From VXNJ01 sp009840625 (GTDB lineage: Bacteria; Chloroflexota; UBA11872; VXNJ01), in NCBI GenBank assembly GCA_965207915.1, contig OZ242304.1:558001-622000 (forward strand): a stretch of 64,000 nucleotides of DNA, read 5' to 3'. The stretch's first letter is position 1. The number at the start of each line of letters is the position of its first letter. Shown here piece after piece: positions 62,969 to 64,000 of the stretch. The position numbers and the translations under genes were made by a program. The notes under the pieces were generated by a model, which was given only the letters and a program-made list of their open reading frames with translations, was not told the DNA's origin and ran no database searches.

Positions 62969-63679
62969 CTAGTCGCGCGACACCCACAGCGGATTTACCG
63001 GCCGGTTGCGGATCTTGGACACGGCCACGTAGAGGAGCGGCCCGGCAAAAGCGGCGATCCAGGGGAGCAGGACCTCCAGGAAGAAGTTCTGTCCCAGGAA
63101 ATCGTGTACGGCCGAGTCCTCGACGATGAGCACGACCCCGATGCGGAAGATGACCGCCGCACCGATGTAAATGAGGATCGGGAAACGCCCGGTGAAGTGG
63201 GCGATCAGTCCCGACCCCACGAACAGCAGCGGGATCGACAACGCCAGGCCAAAAATCAACAGGCCGACGTTGCCGTGCGCCGCCCCGGCCACCGAGAGGA
63301 TGTTGTCCAGGCTCATCACGACGTCGGCAAGCAGGATCAGGCCGATCGCCTGGCGGAACGATCCGGCCTTGCGGCCCCCGGAATGGTCGGACTTGTCCAT
63401 CGTCAGCAGCCGCCAGCCCACCCAGAACAAGGCCAGCCCCCCGGCCGCGGCCAGGAACGGCAACGCCAATAGCTGGGTGGCGACCGCCGCCAGGGCGACC
63501 CGCAGCACCGTGGCCGTTCCGGCGCCGATAATGATCGCGTTGCGGCGCTCGCTGCCGCTCAGGCTGGACGCGACCACCCCGATCAGGATTGCGTTGTCGC
63601 CGGACAGGACCAGGTCGATGACGATGATTTGCAGGATGCTGCCGAGCAGCTCGCCATCGACGGATGGGGCGAAGGGCAA
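62969..63679 (-). CDS. TerC family integral membrane protein (YjbE-like)
   Basis: A seven-helix membrane protein of the TerC/YjbE group, linked in other bacteria to tellurite resistance, manganese export or metal loading of exported proteins. The conserved acidic motifs are VLSGDNAILIGV and ADVVMSLDNILSVAGAAHG. No ATG is in frame near the expected N-terminus. TTG 63679 gives the normal start just before the first helix; a longer frame to 63775 has no conserved sequence. It is convergent with recR. Confidence 0.85.
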   Translation of the reverse strand: MPFAPSVDGELLGSILQIIVIDLVLSGDNAILIGVVASSLSGSERRNAIIIGAGTATVLRVALAAVATQLLALPFLAAAGGLALFWVGWRLLTMDKSDHSGGRKAGSFRQAIGLILLADVVMSLDNILSVAGAAHGNVGLLIFGLALSIPLLFVGSGLIAHFTGRFPILIYIGAAVIFRIGVVLIVEDSAVHDFLGQNFFLEVLLPWIAAFAGPLLYVAVSKIRNRPVNPLWVSRD

Positions 63680-63827
63680 GGCTAAGGGACCTCGGAATCT
63701 GGGGAAATGGTGCTGGGTTCGGCCCGGCTTTGAGCCCGGCACTGCAAACCGGTCGGGGAACCGGCCGGTTGCCAAAATCGCAGGCCAGCCTCCCGCGAAT
63801 GCTGGCTACGCCAGGTTGGGCCATTAG

Positions 63828-64000
63828 ATGCTAGTAGACCGAGTTTTCACCCTGGACACCTCATCGATCAAGGTGGGGCCGGGGGCGATAGCCGAGATTG
63901 GCTACGAGGCCGCGCGGCTGGGGATCCGCCGGGCGATGGTTATCACCGATCCGGTGGTGGCCCAGCTCGAATTCTTCAGCGATGCCATCGCCGGCCTCAA
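63828..64000 (+). CDS. Iron-type alcohol dehydrogenase, hydroxyacid-oxoacid-transhydrogenase-like (3' end cut)
   Basis: Only the first 57 residues are in the window. VFTLDTSSIKVGPGAIAEIGYEAARLGIRRAMVITDPVV matches the N-terminus of Fe-ADH family members close to HOT (ADHFE1), which move hydride between hydroxy acids and oxo acids. The start is ATG 63828. The metal-binding histidines lie beyond the window, so the subfamily is inferred from the N-terminus. Confidence 0.75.
   Translation, partial: MLVDRVFTLDTSSIKVGPGAIAEIGYEAARLGIRRAMVITDPVVAQLEFFSDAIAGL

Noticed and set aside
63690..63780. GC-rich repeats of GCCCGGC before the terC gene, first taken for a tRNA
   Set aside because: No cloverleaf can be folded and the T-loop consensus is missing; at most a leader hairpin.
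1..64000. CRISPR arrays
   Set aside because: I saw no series of regularly spaced repeats; the only TnpB/Cas12-related gene is part of a transposon-like element.

Overview
This is a high-GC bacterial chromosome window with no phage or plasmid backbone. Its gene content combines two sulfatases, a luciferase-type flavin oxidoreductase, an enolase-superfamily dehydratase, short-chain and Fe-type dehydrogenases, a LarA-like protein and several sugar and branched-chain amino acid transport genes. That mixture resembles free-living marine Chloroflexota of the SAR202 type, but this is an inference from gene content; no rRNA or marker phylogeny is present.

Layout. 0-7.8 kb: the 3' part of threonine synthase, a complete IS481-type insertion sequence, a membrane protein, smpB, a DUF4914-like P-loop protein, a MetF-like protein and trehalose-phosphatase. 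8-13.2 kb: a complete livKHMGF-type ABC operon, then tRNA-Gly(UCC). 13.4-19 kb: four tandem paralogues of a MalF-type sugar permease with no binding protein, partner permease or ATPase; a TnpB element with 26-bp inverted termini sits between copies 3 and 4. 19-35.2 kb: catabolic and transport genes (two sulfatases, sugar epimerase-like, LLM oxidoreductase, MR/MLE enzyme, polysaccharide deacetylase, LarA-like, MFS, ROK kinase, peptide-type binding protein, glycerol kinase), with recF and a DUF721 gene inside. 35.2-45.6 kb: M16 protease, then an accessory island: VapC with a Phd-type antitoxin, peptide deformylase, an orphan HigA, and an operon of a large Eco57I/type IIG-like methylase, a RelE/ParE-like toxin and a PLD-SNF2 helicase split by one missing base.

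45.6-58 kb: a leftward central-carbon block (moaB, class I aldolase, PHP esterase, zwf, gnd, pgi, tal, rpiB, SDR). Between pgi and gnd lies an IS110-type transposase gene, itself interrupted by a 1.9-kb group II intron inserted antisense to the transposase but in the same direction as the carbon operon. 58-64 kb: an MFS exporter, a NIPSNAP protein, the SRP RNA gene followed by the classic dnaX-ybaB-recR set, a TerC-family membrane protein, and the start of a hydroxyacid-oxoacid-transhydrogenase-like Fe-ADH.

The points most worth following are: (1) the methylase whose C-terminal tail resembles an antitoxin and whose stop region overlaps a RelE-like toxin, next to a PLD-helicase; (2) the four-copy permease array carrying a TnpB element; (3) the nested IS110 / antisense group II intron in the pentose-phosphate operon, with a strong candidate bridge-RNA hairpin; (4) three unrelated genes (smpB, an MFS gene, zwf) whose conserved N-termini lie upstream of every in-frame ATG, GTG or TTG.
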